Origin: Ischnura elegans
Lineage: Eukaryota > Arthropoda > Insecta > Odonata > Coenagrionidae
Assembly: GCF_921293095.1 (NCBI RefSeq)
Contig: NC_060257.1
Location: 62,938,472 to 63,002,471 of the forward strand
Direction: 5' to 3'
Length of the DNA stretch: 64,000 nt
This document shows, in pieces, positions 1 through 12,145 of the stretch. Every line of letters starts with the position of its first letter. Within the stretch, counting starts at the first letter, position 1. A program made the position numbers and the translations under genes. Below the pieces are notes generated by a model. It was not told the origin of the DNA. It was given only the letters and a program-made list of their open reading frames with translations, and made no database searches.

Positions 1-917
1 AGCAGTATTCGTGACAACTATTTTTTATTTCAGAATTTAGGTTCAAAATCGGTTAAGCCAAATACGGGCATTGCTAAGAAGCTTGGTAAGGATAGTATGG
101 TATTTGCAGGAACCAACCGACAGCTGAAATCATTTGCGCCATGAGATAAGGGTAGGTAAGGAAGGGTAGACAAGGGGACTCATTATGGGAGGCCCAAAAA
201 CATGGCGGTTATGCGTAATGTCGTTTCGCGCGCATTTTATTGGGCGGCGCCACTGGGCAGCTGTATCTCGTTCAGCGTGACTTTCGTCATCAACCCTAAG
301 AGAGTTGGAATTTTTTATTTAAAAATCCTCTCGCATCCTTTTTTTGACATAATTACACATTAATTCCGAGTATTTAGTCGTGAAAACTGGATAAAGATGA
401 CTAGTAGAGCCGCAAGATGCGAATTTGAAATCTCATTCTGAATGGCTGTTGCTGTTGTAATTATTCAATACAGCATTTTTCATTTTATTGGGTACATTTA
501 CCTCAACTGTCATATTATGGTTTCCAAATGTATAAATGAATACTTCATATGTTCCCAAGGATATTATCCTTGGGCAATAAATGTATCATTATTATTTTAA
601 CATTGAAGACTGAATTATGAGATTATTGATCATACATCCTTGACCTGAGTGAATTTTGGGAAATTCTCGATAGTATACAGAGCAGACTCGACGACCGATT
701 CGCGCCGTGGACCAATACATCGCGGCGGCAGACAAGTATGTTCCAATATTGTTTTCAGGGTACCGAGAGCTTTTTATCATCACGTCGAAAAGCACATACG
801 CTTGTGTTCCGATTTCTTCATGTATGTGGAGAGCTTTCTTCAGGTCTAAAGAATTAGAATACTGACTGAAATGCAAATGGAACCGGAGTTGGACAAAATG
901 AACCACCCCACCACGCA
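1..917. other. AT-rich intergenic DNA, no recognised gene
   Basis: I see no recognisable coding similarity, RNA gene or terminal repeat here. The short ORFs on both strands around 592-918 have no family motif and overlap each other in antisense. Confidence 0.5.
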
Positions 918-1279
918 AGACACCCAGAAAGGTCTCTCGCTCCTTACACGAATCTTACGTTCTCAGTCCTAAATTACAATATATCTCACTCAACCATAGT
1001 CGCAAGCGCCCTATAACGAGTATTTTTACTTGAGGTTCGTTTGAATAGCAATTGAAAAAAAACTCATGTACAAGAAACTTAGTAAGTACCACTAAACTAT
1101 TTTTTTTACTGTGAAATAAAATAAAGTAGTATAGCACTGCATCACACACAGCCCCACTGATACACGACATAATAATTTTGGCGTTTGCTTGCGTTGAACA
1201 TACTCAAAACCAATGCCAAAGCTGCAAGTATTTATGTAGCATAGCGGGCGTCTGAGATAACGATATGATAAATGGTAAC
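918..1279 (+). repeat. Dispersed repeat, copy A (~360 bp)
   Basis: This block is closely similar to 2674-3025. Both begin with GACACCCAGA and both contain the words TTTAGGTTCGTTTGAATAGC-like, AAGAAACTTAGTAAG and CAATGCCAAAGCTGCAAGTA; both end shortly after a TATGTAGCATA(A/G)CGG motif. There are many substitutions and small indels, so the duplication is not recent. No terminal inverted repeats or coding potential are evident. It may be part of an unclassified mobile element or an old local duplication. Confidence 0.75.
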
Positions 1280-1678
1280 AAAATCAGTTTCAGCAAAAGA
1301 AAAAAAAAGCAAACGCAAGGCTTTCTCATTCGTAATATAAAATAGTCGATAAATTTCTTTTGCGAGCTGTTAAAGGGAAAATAAACAAAAAAGGAAAGAA
1401 CTTTGAGGTTACGATAAGAACTAGAACTTTAAAATACCTTACGGCAAGGAGGGATCCACTGGCTAAACGATTTTATGAGGCATAATGATTATTGGAAGGG
1501 AAAAATTGAACTAAAAGTCCTCGTAGAAGGACCAAGAGAGGGGGTGCTTGAGGCACCACAGAAAGGCACAAGGATTATCTTACAGATGTAAAATGGTGTT
1601 ACCTATTTCCACATCAAGTGTATTTTGCTTATTGAGTGCTTGTTAAGTGGAATGATGAAATATACCAATCTTAGAAAT

Positions 1679-1745
1679 AGAACAGTGAAGGGGTAAAAGA
1701 ATATGGTTTGGGGTTGAGTCGGAAAAGTGCGTTCGGAAATCGATA
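1679..1745 (+). repeat. 67-bp exact direct repeat, copy 1
   Basis: The 67 bases from AGAACAGTGAAGGGG to GGAAATCGATA are identical to 1960-2026, offset by 281 bp. The sequences diverge abruptly on both sides apart from the common AG. On the minus strand the repeat lies in an open frame in both places, which explains the repeated peptide ISERTFPTQPQ seen there. Confidence 0.9.
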
Positions 1746-1959
1746 CTCTAAATAAAAAAATAAGTTCCTTAAGCCAAAACAGGAAAATAGTGAACTTGGG
1801 AAAATCAACACCTAACGCACCGACCACGAAGGCGGAACGACGTGAGAAAAGGCTAAAATGTGGCAGGCAAAGTAAGACAAAGAAGGAACAGGAGAGAAGT
1901 GGGAGATTTGGGAGAAGAACCAGGACCGAAAGAAGATCAGAAAAAGAGGAGTACGTGGA

Positions 1960-2026
1960 AGAACAGTGAAGGGGTAAAAGAATATGGTTTGGGGTTGAGT
2001 CGGAAAAGTGCGTTCGGAAATCGATA
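1960..2026 (+). repeat. 67-bp exact direct repeat, copy 2
   Basis: This is the second copy of the 67-bp repeat at 1679-1745, with no difference seen. The 214 bp between the copies is purine-rich on the plus strand and shows no gene. Confidence 0.9.
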
Positions 2027-2673
2027 TATCGAGCACGAGGCCCTCGAAGGCTCATCTCAACAGACGGCACGGAAAAGAGGATCGCCGCTCCGTTAGTCTT
2101 TTGTTTTTCGTTTTTGTACGCTTCTTCCGAGTCCCCTCCTTTTCCGAGTCCATACGCTGTCGTTGCTGGTTGGAGACATGGAGCAAAAGGGAAAGGAAGA
2201 TGTGAAACGTCATTAAAGAAGGCTTAAATGTGATGCGAAGGAGAGAGGAGAGCTTTAAGAGGCGGGAAGGATAATACACTCGTAAAAAACGCACGCAAGT
2301 ATGCCCAGTATACCACACAGGTTAAAACAGATTAAAAAATATTAAACATCAGTTTTAAACCACGCCGTATCCTTTCTAGAGCGCGGGATAAAAAATAATT
2401 TTTATTTTACAATTATGACCTACGTGATTCGGTGACATTATTCGCCTTCATCAGTTCTTCCTCTGCGCTTTTAATGATGAAATATTAATTCATAATAAAA
2501 TAAAATAATGTCCTAAACAACACTAAAGGAGAGGGCACAACAAATTTTCAAGATCTGTTGAACGATAATGATAAAAATAAATTCCAACAAGCACTATGCC
2601 ATATTTTTAACCGTAAATCCATCTAATGTAAAACGAAATCCATAGAGAAAATTTTGTGACGATGTACAATGCC

Positions 2674-3025
2674 AGACACCCAGATAAATTTCACGCTCCT
2701 TATACGAACTTTACGTTCCCACACCTACATTACAACTGATCTCGTTCAAAAACCGCAAAGGCTCTAGAACGCCTATTTTTACTTTAGGTTCGTTTGAATA
2801 GCAAGTGCAAAAAACTCATGCACAAGAAACTTAGTAAGAACCACTAAACTATTTTTCAAAGTGTGAAATAAAATAAAACAGTATAGCACTACATAGCGCA
2901 TAGTACCTACCGTACGACATAATAATTTTGGTTTTAACTTGCGTTGAACTTGCTGAAAATCAATGCCAAAGCTGCAAGTATTTATGTAGCATAACGGATA
3001 TCTGAGTTTAAATATGATTAATGGT
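2674..3025 (+). repeat. Dispersed repeat, copy B (~350 bp)
   Basis: Partner of 918-1279 in the same orientation, 1.75 kb apart. The two copies enclose the 67-bp direct-repeat pair, so the whole 0.9-3.0 kb block may be one rearranged repeat unit. No coding potential is recognised. Confidence 0.75.
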
Positions 3026-3085
3026 AGAAATAAATTGGATTGAATAAGTCTATTCTATTTTTTAAAAATTTATTATGCAGAGAGT

Positions 3086-3178
3086 ATTTTCTCTGATGAA
3101 TTATATAATTGTGAATTGATGTAAATGTATATTGTATTGTAATTGGAATGATGAATTGTATAATTCATCAGAGAAAAT
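3086..3178. repeat. Inverted repeat, 25-bp arms
   Basis: The arm at 3086-3110 (ATTTTCTCTGATGAATTATA...) is the reverse complement of 3154-3178 with one mismatch; the loop is 43 nt and AT-rich. It could be a small foldback MITE or chance AT-rich structure; the arm length favours a real inverted repeat. Confidence 0.65.
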
Positions 3179-4260
3179 TCCAAAATACCATTCACTTTTA
3201 CAAATGTTATATATTTTCGTACAAAGAATTATTTCGAGTAGTAAAAATCATGCTGCGAAGTTTACTTACAATATAATTTCTCTTTGTACTAAATGGATGA
3301 ATTAAAATTAACCACATCACATGCTTCACCATTATGGGCTACCAATCTGCTTCATAGGGCTAATTTTTATATTTAATCTATACATTAAAAGAAGATGTCT
3401 GTTTGTATATCTGTTACACGCTTCCATACGGCTACATGGATTTCGGACAAAGTTTGTATATAGGTGCATCTCATGCTCCCGAAGCCCAATAATACGTTCG
3501 GCTGCGTCCGACGCGTCCTTTGCATTGCTTTTTCCTAAACGAACCCTGCAAGTACGCTCAGCGCCATCTAGCACCCATTTCGCACCCTCTGCTTACTTTC
3601 CCACAGTCCGATAACATCACCATTCCCTCTGTCTTGTTTGTATATCTTTTTGCGCGCTGTGTGCGAGGTGAAGGACGATTTGGCGACTTCCAGTTCCAAT
3701 ACCGCTTTTTCTCGCAGCTTCACCGTTCATAAGTAAATGGTCCAAGAATAACCTTGCTGTCCTTTTAATCCTTAATTCCATCACATCGTGTTTCTTCTTA
3801 AGTTCTTTCATATTTTACAATTGAGAAGTCAATATTACCATGAATTTAAATATCTAAGTTTCCCCCTCTCTGGGAACTATCCTTCCCGAGCAACGCCTGG
3901 TGGCCGGCTAGTTTTCTATAATACGCAAATAAATATTATTACCTTGACTTCTGGCGTAAGCAGGCTCAACCAGGCGCAGGCTTTGTAACAGGCTCTTGGC
4001 AGTCCCAATGAATTCATATCAGTTTTGCGACCGAATCAAAATTCAATCAATAAATATTTTGATAGCACTTTGTTTTTTTCTCTTGCACAACGGAAATTTT
4101 TTACATGCATTAGATCCACACTCACAGAAAGGACGCATGGGCTAACATGCAGCGACAGAAAACAATTCATTAATGAAACTTATCAACCAATTAACTAGCC
4201 CGAAAAAATATATAAATGATGATTTGATAAATGACACCCAAATACCGTGAGTAACTTTTT
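3179..4260. other. Intergenic DNA, no recognised gene
   Basis: Short overlapping ORFs at 3320-3810 on both strands show no family motif. I see no repeat structure or RNA gene. Confidence 0.45.
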
Positions 4261-4500
4261 CAATACTTATAATCGTAACAGTTCACGCTGAAATTAAAAG
4301 TAGGTCCAATCCGAAGCCTTTGAAATAAATGAAATGGACATATCCATAAAACAATTCGTGAAATAAATTTCAAAAACTTACCAAGAATTGAAGTTTCACA
4401 ATTAATATTTAATAGGAATTTAAAATTGAGGAAGATGATTTTAGTACAACCTAATAAACTTAATAAGATTAATATTTATGCAATTTGTGTGTAATCTAAA
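4261..4500 (+). repeat. Local repeat, copy 1 (uninterrupted)
   Basis: About 240 bp starting CAATACTTATAATCGTAAC and ending near GTGTGTAATC, closely similar to 5308-5740. Here the sequence runs straight through AAATTAAAAGTAGGTCCAAT, so this copy preserves the pre-insertion site of the SINE found in the other copy. Confidence 0.85.
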
Positions 4501-5307
4501 TACACATTTACCATGTCATGATGTGAAAATTACAATGAATTTTAACGTGATTAATGAATTCTAGTGACTATAATTTCTATCTATAATGCTATTTTCATAG
4601 GCTACATGTGTGTGCATAAACGTTGATGCAATATTTATAATGTAATATTTTAAATGAATTGTACAATTAAATAAATTAATATTTTTCAAGTTTTAATACT
4701 AGGTTTTATAGACTATAAACACTTCCATTTACTGTATTTTACAAATACCGCTTCTACGCTGTACGGAAACTTCTGACAAGCTTAGAGAAACCAGATTTCA
4801 TAAACCATCCGTCAATAATAATTCATACCTAAATATCTCGAAGAGAGATAAAAAGTATGGTGGTTTGACAAATAATTTCAGTCGATTACGATGGTGATGT
4901 CATGGCGAAAACTAATGACGGAAAGATGGGGACTTTGAGGAGGAAGCGGTGAAAGGAATTGGTAGTTGGGGGGGGGGGAGTGAACGGCCTGGATCCGTTT
5001 GTTCGGTATAACTTATTATTTATCAGCCACCATCGCGTTTTCCTGTTTATTTGTCCAGCGCCAGGAAGGAAGAAGGCTGGGAACCGATGCAGATGTATAA
5101 TGCCTAATTGCGCACGGAAGTATCGAGCGCGTCCGGTTGAAGAGCGGATATTATTCGTCCATCAAGTGCACGACTGCCGAAGGAAATATCTTTTTTCGCC
5201 GTATTTCAACGCTAGCTCCCACTATTCACTGCAAAAAAATACAAAAATGAAGCGTATTTCCCCTCAGAAATCGCTACAAAATACTGAATATTTTCCTCTC
5301 AACAGGT
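4501..5307. other. Intergenic DNA between the two repeat copies
   Basis: No gene recognised. A 10-base G run lies near 4970. The 116-codon ORF at 4959-5309 has no recognisable domain and begins at the G tract. Confidence 0.4.
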
Positions 5308-5740
5308 AATACTTATGATCGTAACGGTTAACGCTGAAATTAAAAGTAATAATAATAATAATAATTTGACTTTATTATACAAGCGAATTTAGGACAGAGT
5401 TGTCCTCTCTTACAATTAACTTGTTAGACATTCACAAACATCCATGCCCTGGATGGTAGTCAAGCCACCCAGGCGGGATTCGAACCCGCGAACACTAGGT
5501 TGGCAGTCGGGGACTTTACCCCGGCGCCACCGAGGCCGGCGAAGTAGGTGCAATCCGAAAGATTTGAAATAAATGTAAAGGACATATCCATAAAATAATT
5601 CGTCAATAAATCTCAAAAACTTACCAAGAATTGAAATTTCAAAATTAATTTAATAGGAATTTAAAAGTGAGGAAGATGACTTTATCACAACCGGATAAAC
5701 TTAATAAGATTAATATTTATGCGTTTTGTGTGTAATCAAA
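5308..5740 (+). repeat. Local repeat, copy 2 (split by a SINE)
   Basis: This copy matches 4261-4500 from AATACTTATGATCGTAAC, is interrupted after AAAAGTA at 5348, and resumes at AAGTAGGTGCAATCC (5542) through GTGTGTAATC. The interruption is exactly the SINE at 5349-5541. Confidence 0.85.
5349..5541 (-). mobile_element. tRNA-derived SINE insertion (193 bp)
   Basis: Read on the minus strand, the element starts GCCGGCCTCGGTGGCGCC, has an internal Pol III B box GGTTCGAATCCCGC and an A-box-like TGGCGCCGGGG, then an unrelated body, and ends in ATT repeats. It is flanked by AAGTA direct repeats (5344-5348 and 5542-5546), a target-site duplication. The related sequence at 4281-4320 is the empty site, which fixes the boundaries. 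The head resembles a tRNA but lacks a good cloverleaf at its 3' side, so it is a retroposon and not a tRNA gene. It would be transcribed by RNA polymerase III and mobilised by a LINE reverse transcriptase in trans. Confidence 0.9.
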
Positions 5741-7660
5741 ATAATTAATAAATTACATTAATTTTACCAGAGATTACATTAATCTTCCTGTTTAATTTGC
5801 CATGTGACTGACTGCATTCAGACTGCAAAACGTAAGAAAAAATATTTTTTTCTTTTTTTATTTGCGGCTGCACCAGTATAGAAGTTTTATCGCAAGCTAT
5901 TATTACATATTCAGGTGATAATTCAGCTAGAATTTTCTCACCGCAAGTTATTTTTCGGAAGGAGGCTGAATTAGCCAAATAGAATCGGGAAAAATCACAA
6001 AAAAATCCTAATAATTACCAAATAATATTTATAATAACAAATAATAATTCCTTTAAAAAAATATATAGATAAAAAATTTACATTGAAAATGCCTCTGGTG
6101 AAGGGAGTGTGATAGATTTTTGATATCATGATGATTTTGTTACCCAATGGAAATTAAAACTAAACAATTATCTTACACATTATGTCACATAATTGTAATA
6201 ATATGAAATTGGAAAACTCAATGCATCTGGATTAACATCATTTAAAAGTAACACAATTGATACGATCTTCTTTAATCTCATTTACGAATAATAGTGTTAA
6301 TTAATTTCATGATCTTTAAAAATAATTTAATTCAATGACCGTCGCTAAAACCCCAGTTTCTATCTATATTATGTCTGGTTATGAAAACCAAGAAAAAAAC
6401 ATTTTTTCATTCGGATGGGGTAGAAAAAACAAAATCCTTGTTTTCTTTGGCTCTATCGTTTTAATATCCGAAATACCTTTTTTTTAAATTTAATACTCAC
6501 TACATAAAGCTTTGTAAATAGGGATGGACACCAAACTTACCTGCAAAAAAGATACATAAATTAATTTCAATTACAAGAGGCACACCAAAAAATATTGCAC
6601 AGGTTCTAAACAGCTAAACATTTTCCGTGAATAAGCGACCAACTGTGTAGATGCAAGATTTAACCTAAATATATAAATTGTAGATCCACACTACTATTCT
6701 ATTAACTCCCGCAAACATTGTGATACATTTATACCAAAAATTGTTAGCCCATATTATCAGAGAAAATATCGGGCGTAGAGGCATTGCATAAGTTGTAATT
6801 AAATAAGCGTCAAATGAGAACATGCTAATAGCAGGTAATTATAAGGTAGTGCATGAGCCGAAAGGTATAAACAGCAAAAGGTCAGAGGTAACTAAATTCG
6901 TATGATCAGAGACGGGGTGAGCAGCAAATCAAATTTCGAAGCTTGAAAGCAATTACACACTTAAAATCCGTTCAAAATCCGAGCTTGGCGCAACATTAAC
7001 CTGGGCATATCATCACCACAGCACGCGTCACTGGACATATGACTCCCAACTGTATGGGAAGCTCAAACTGCAGGTAAGAGTGGGAGCATTCAACATTTTT
7101 TTACGGTCTTTGAAACTTCGCATATTTGGACTCGGCTGATTACGCAGTAATGCATAAAATAGAGTGTAATGGACCAAAATTTCGCTGTATTTGGTAAGGG
7201 GAAAGGGAAATATTGATGAGATAAATTGCAAATGGAGAGTGGGTGGAGGGAAAATAAAGCAAGATTCGCTCTCCGCGCACGACCTGTTTGCTTTTTAGAG
7301 TAGCGCAGTGATTCCCTTTAATTTCATGAATAATGCTACCCCATGATCGATGCACACATTTCAGTTATACGTCCATTCATCGCATATTAAACACGTATAT
7401 CTAATAACGACGTTCGGGAACATATAGACTGGGGGTCTCCCACTAGCTTCTTGTCGCATACCGTGAGATTCATCGACTGGAACTCCTGCCTTCGAACAAT
7501 TAGCGCACTCCTCCGGCAGGATTATAAATTACATTAATTTTACCAGAATAAGCAGAAGTTATTTCCAAATATTGCAATGGCGAAAGACATGAAATTCATA
7601 ATATGGAAATTCTCATTTGTAATTATAATTATTTAGGAAGTATAATCCAAGTCCCTAGAC
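5741..7660. other. AT-rich intergenic DNA
   Basis: No gene recognised. The 24-base word beginning ATAAATTACATTAATTT occurs at about 5748 and again at about 7524, a hint of another shared repeat. ORFs at 5745, 7028 and 7140 (all minus) show no family signature. Confidence 0.4.
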
Positions 7661-7828
7661 CAGGGATCTCCAATTTACTAGGCCACGAGGGCCACATTCC
7701 AAGTTCCGGATCGCCCCGCAGGCCGAATAGCAAATTTGCCGTTTACTGAAGTATACAATATTCAATACTTGAAACAAGTGCACGGGCCGGATGAAAGCCC
7801 TCCGCGGGCCGTATTTTGGAGACCCCTC
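7661..7828. mobile_element. Small hAT-like MITE (168 bp)
   Basis: The left end reads CAGGGATCTCCAA and the right end, reversed, reads GAGGGGTCTCCAAAA, giving short imperfect inverted termini of the hAT CAGGGGTCTCC type. They are bounded by CCCTAGAC (7653-7660) and ACCTAGAC (7829-7836), an 8-bp target duplication with one mismatch. The interior contains GGCC-rich words (GCGGGCCGTA, GGGCCGGATG) typical of such elements. There is no transposase; the 67-codon minus ORF crossing it is incidental. Confidence 0.7.
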
Positions 7829-7836
7829 ACCTAGAC

Positions 7837-9660
7837 AATCCAAAGGCTTTTTGAGCAAATTTACGATCTACTAATTCCTACAAACCCCACTAGATGGTAA
7901 CTCATTTGCGAGTCTTCTAGATTGCCACTATCAAGACTAATCCGTCAATTATTGCATGACAATCTAGAGAACTCTGCGTCACTGTAAAGTTATGGGCAAT
8001 AATCGGATGATGATATTAACAAAAAAGTATAATGGTACTAACACCCTTATGAATTACAAGTTTTCAGTAGTTCCAGACAAAAATAGTTTATTTTATTCTG
8101 ATCAAATTATGGATGGACATAAAAAGCCCAAAATACTTTGTAAAAATGATTTGAAGTCCCGATAAAATGATGAATTATCAATGTATTACCTACTGATTTT
8201 TCAACTTTCTGTCTTTTGTAAGAAAATTACTATAATAGTCAACAAAAAATAACAATAATTTCGACATATTGTGCCTGCGATGACACATGATGAATAAATA
8301 AATAATTTAATTTGTAACAAGAGGCATGGGTAAAAATGACCTGTCCCGTCCGTGTAAAGTAAAACCCGCAAGTTGGGTAGAACTGGAAAGGGTAGAGTTA
8401 ACTTAAGTGTACACCACAGGTGTGTGATTCTATAGTTACATAAGGTATCACAGGGAAAACCCAAGTAAATTCATCCGTAACAAATTGGTGGCTTTGCGAT
8501 TAATAATACTTTATTAAAAAATTAATTAATACTTCAGCGTAATTATAACGGGAAATTTTGGGAGTACTAAGGGGACTACCACGAATGCCCAAAGTCCTCC
8601 GTTTAGACCTCTTATATATCTTCTCTAGTGGACGAACATATTAACAACTCGGAAATGTGTTTTCCTAGTATGTTATGTAGTTAGCGATGGTTGTGACCCA
8701 TTGCCAATAGGGATCCTGATTGGTTCCTGACATGTTTGGAAAAGTGATACGTCTGACATGATAAATCTTACACGATTAGTAAACATGTCCAAGCTTACCA
8801 TGCCCAATGCCTTATTTACGGAAATATTTGAGCGTAAATTTGCACATGAATCCTTTTAATTGTCAATGAGCTTGGCTTATGCATCTTATATAAAATAATA
8901 ACAAGGAACATTGAATTTCCATCTAATGAATTTCAAGTAATTCATCATTGCCATACTTGGAAATAATTTCTGCAAGCGTTTTGTTTTCTGGTATGTGATG
9001 AATTAACTATTCGTTACATGGAGACTTATTATCAAACGAGTATATTGGGCGCTTGAATTCATCAAGCGGGTAATTAGGGGGGTGGGAACATAGTTGTGTC
9101 ACGTGTTTCCGAGTCATGTGCCCATAAGCGGTTCAAAAAGCGAAAGAAACACCCCAAATATCGTTTAAATGAGTAAAATAGGCGGGCAATACGCTCATTC
9201 ACTGTCAACAATACTTAAGACCTTCTTAGTAACCACGGTGATCAATGCTTCGGGAAACCGTTTTGATATGAATGATTTACGCAATGTAGAAAAATATAAA
9301 GTGTTCGATAGATGAACTTATGAAATGTAGCCGATTTTTCTTATTTTATCCCTTACCCTAGGATTGTATCACCTCCATTTTTGATTTTTAACGTTTGAAT
9401 ACAGCAGACTTAATGAAATTAAATACATAAGTATTAGAAAATAAACGAACAGAGACTAATGAAATGATTATCCGAATAAATATGTCTCGAATAATGAAGT
9501 AATGTTCCGATTTCTCTGACGATGTATGTCTCTCAATGCTGTCATTTTTTTATATCTAAGGAAGGTTTATAACAACAAAACGCAATGATTACAATAAATA
9601 TATTAATACGGTTATGAAACTTGAATTGGAGAAAGAATTGAAGAATGTTCAACTGTCCCC
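7837..9660. other. AT-rich intergenic DNA
   Basis: No gene, tRNA or terminal-repeat structure recognised. A short minus-strand ORF at 8201-8464 has no family motif. Confidence 0.45.
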
Positions 9661-12145
9661 GTTGATAGCAGTTCGATATATTTTACAAAAACGTAGATTC
9701 GATATGTGTCGAAAGGGAGAATTAAAAGCGAATATATTTCATAGGTGCAGCATAAACAATGCTTTAATAAACATATTCATAAAATTTCTTCGGTCTAACA
9801 TCAATTGTAATAAAGATACGGAAATTAGTAATTTGCTACCATAATCATAACGAATTGTCAAGTATACTCACATGCGAAAATATAAATTCGCAATCCTATT
9901 GATTTATCTTCCCGTTAGGTCATCTACCCTATATTTCATGGTCAAATACGACCGCGGATGCAAAATCCTGCATGTTATAGCAATTCGATATATTTTCAGA
10001 AAACGCTGAATCGATATATATCTAATGAGACACTACATGCAAAACATATTTCCCTTGGGCTTTGTGAAGAATACCAGGCTGTACATATTCACCAAATTCC
10101 ATTGGTCCAAAGGATATACGAATCAAGTTATGCCAATTTGCGTATTTTCTATAATAATCGATTCGATCATTCGATTACACTGCATCTGTAATGTAAAATT
10201 CGCAAAGCTTTTGATTTTAATTCCGGTCCATGGCCATTTACCATATAATTCCTTGTCACCTTTGCCCATTGATGTAAATTCCGATGTGTTATAACAATTC
10301 CATATATTTTAAGAAAAAGTATATTCGATATATATCGAATGAGAGACTACATACAAAAAATCTTCCCATTGGGCATTGTGAGGAGTACCAATGTGTACCT
10401 ATTCACCAAATTTCAATGGTCCAACGCATATATTATTCAAGTTATGCCAATTTGCATATTTGCTATAATAATCGATTCGATCTTTCGATTTAACTGCCAT
10501 CTGCACTGTAAAATCCGCAATGCTGTATATTTTAATTCCAGTCAATAGTCATCTACTCTATAATTCCTGGTCAACAATGCCTGTGTATGTAAAATCCTAA
10601 ATGTTAAGGCAAATCGATATAATTTGGAAAATGAAGATTCGATATATATCGCATGTGAGACCATATACAAAACATATTTCTATTTGTCATTGTGAGAAAT
10701 ATCATGATAGACCAATTCCCAAAATTTCTTTGGTCCAACTTATATAGCAATCAAGTTATGCCAATTTGCGTATTTGCTATAATTATCGTATCGATCTTTC
10801 GATTATACTGACATCTGTACTTTAAAATCCGCAATGCTATTGGTTTAACTTCCAGTCTGCGGGTATTTTCTATACGATTCCTGGTCAACTATGTCCTTGG
10901 ATGTAAAATACTATATGTTATAGCAATTCGATATCTTTTAGGAAAAAGTAGATTCGATATATATCGAACGTGAGACTACATGCAAAACATATTTCCATTG
11001 GGCATTGTGAGGAATACCAAGATGTACCCATTCACCAAATTTTATTGGTCAAGCGGATATAGTCTTGAAGTTATGCCAATTTACGTATTTGCTATAATAA
11101 TCGAATCGATTTTTCGATCATACTGACAACTATACTGTAACATCCGAAATGCTATTGGTTTAACTTAAAGTCTATGGGTATCTACTATATAATACCTGGT
11201 CAACTATGCCCTTAGATGTAAAATGCAATTTGTTATAGCAGTTCGATATATTTGAAGAGAAAGCATATTCGATATATACCGCACGTTAGACTACATACAA
11301 AACATATTTCTATTGGGCATTGTGAGGAATACCAAGATGTGCACCTTCGCCAAATTTCATTGGTCCAACGGGTATACTTTTCAAGTTATACTAATTTGTA
11401 TATTTGCTATAATAATCGAATAGATTTTTCGATCATACTGACATCTGTACTGTAAATTCCGAAATGCTATTGGTTTAACTTAAAGTCTATGGGTATCTAC
11501 TATATAATAATTGGTCAACTATGCCCTTGGATGTAAAATCCTATTTGTTATAGCAGTTCGATATATTTGAAGAGAAAGCATATTCGATATATATCGCACG
11601 TTAGACTACATAAAAAACATATTTCTATTGGACATTGTGAGGAATACCAAGATGTGCACCTTCACCAAATTTCATTGGTCCAACGGGTATACTTTTCAAG
11701 TTATACCTATTTGTGTATTTGCTATAATAATTGAATCGATTTTTCGATCATACTGACATCTGTACCGCAAATACCGCAATGCTATTGGTTTAAAATCCAG
11801 TCTATTGGTATCTACTTTTTAATCCCTGGTTAACTATGTCCTTGGATGTTAAATCTTACATGTTATAGCAGTACGATATATTTTAAGAAAAAGTAGATTC
11901 GATATATATCGAACGTGAGACTTTATACAAAACATATTACCATTGAGCATTGTTAGGAATACCAAGATGTACCCGTTCACCAAGTTTCATTGGTCTAACG
12001 TATACACTTATTAAGTTATGCCAATTTGCGTATTTGCTATAGTTATCGAATCGTACTTTAGACAATAGTGACATCTGTACAGTAACATCCGCAATCCTAT
12101 TGATATCCCTTCCATTCTATGGTCACTGCGTTATCCCTGCCTTCT
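9661..12145 (+). repeat. Satellite-like tandem array, ~314-bp monomer, about 8 units
   Basis: Units begin at GTTATAGCA(A/G)TTCGATAT-like words at 9661, 9974, 10288, 10603, 10917, 11232, 11547 and 11862, a spacing of 313-315 bp. The first unit and the last are the most diverged and the array fades near 12145. Each unit carries TCGATATATATCGA-like palindromic words, the segment CATTGTGAGGAATACCAAGATG, then TTCACCAAATTTCATTGGTC and TATTTGCTATAATAATCGA. The spacing is tightly conserved while the bases vary, so the units arose by tandem duplication some time ago. Similar 67-89-codon ORFs recur because the repeat recurs; stops and frameshifts between units argue against coding. The period is close to two nucleosome lengths. 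Confidence 0.93.

Noticed and set aside
1603..2070. 155-codon minus-strand ORF with repeated ISERTFPTQPQ peptide
   Set aside because: The repeated peptide comes from the 67-bp DNA repeat; composition is low-complexity and no domain is visible.
5470..5541. tRNA gene on the minus strand
   Set aside because: It has A/B boxes but no complete cloverleaf, and it is the head of a 193-bp insertion with target duplications, hence a SINE.
9958..11455. Similar 67-89-codon ORFs repeated along the satellite
   Set aside because: They recur only because the 314-bp monomer recurs; frames break between units and no family is recognisable.
9661..12145. CRISPR-like regular spacing
   Set aside because: Whole ~314-bp units repeat head to tail; there are no short identical repeats with unique spacers, and the host is eukaryotic.
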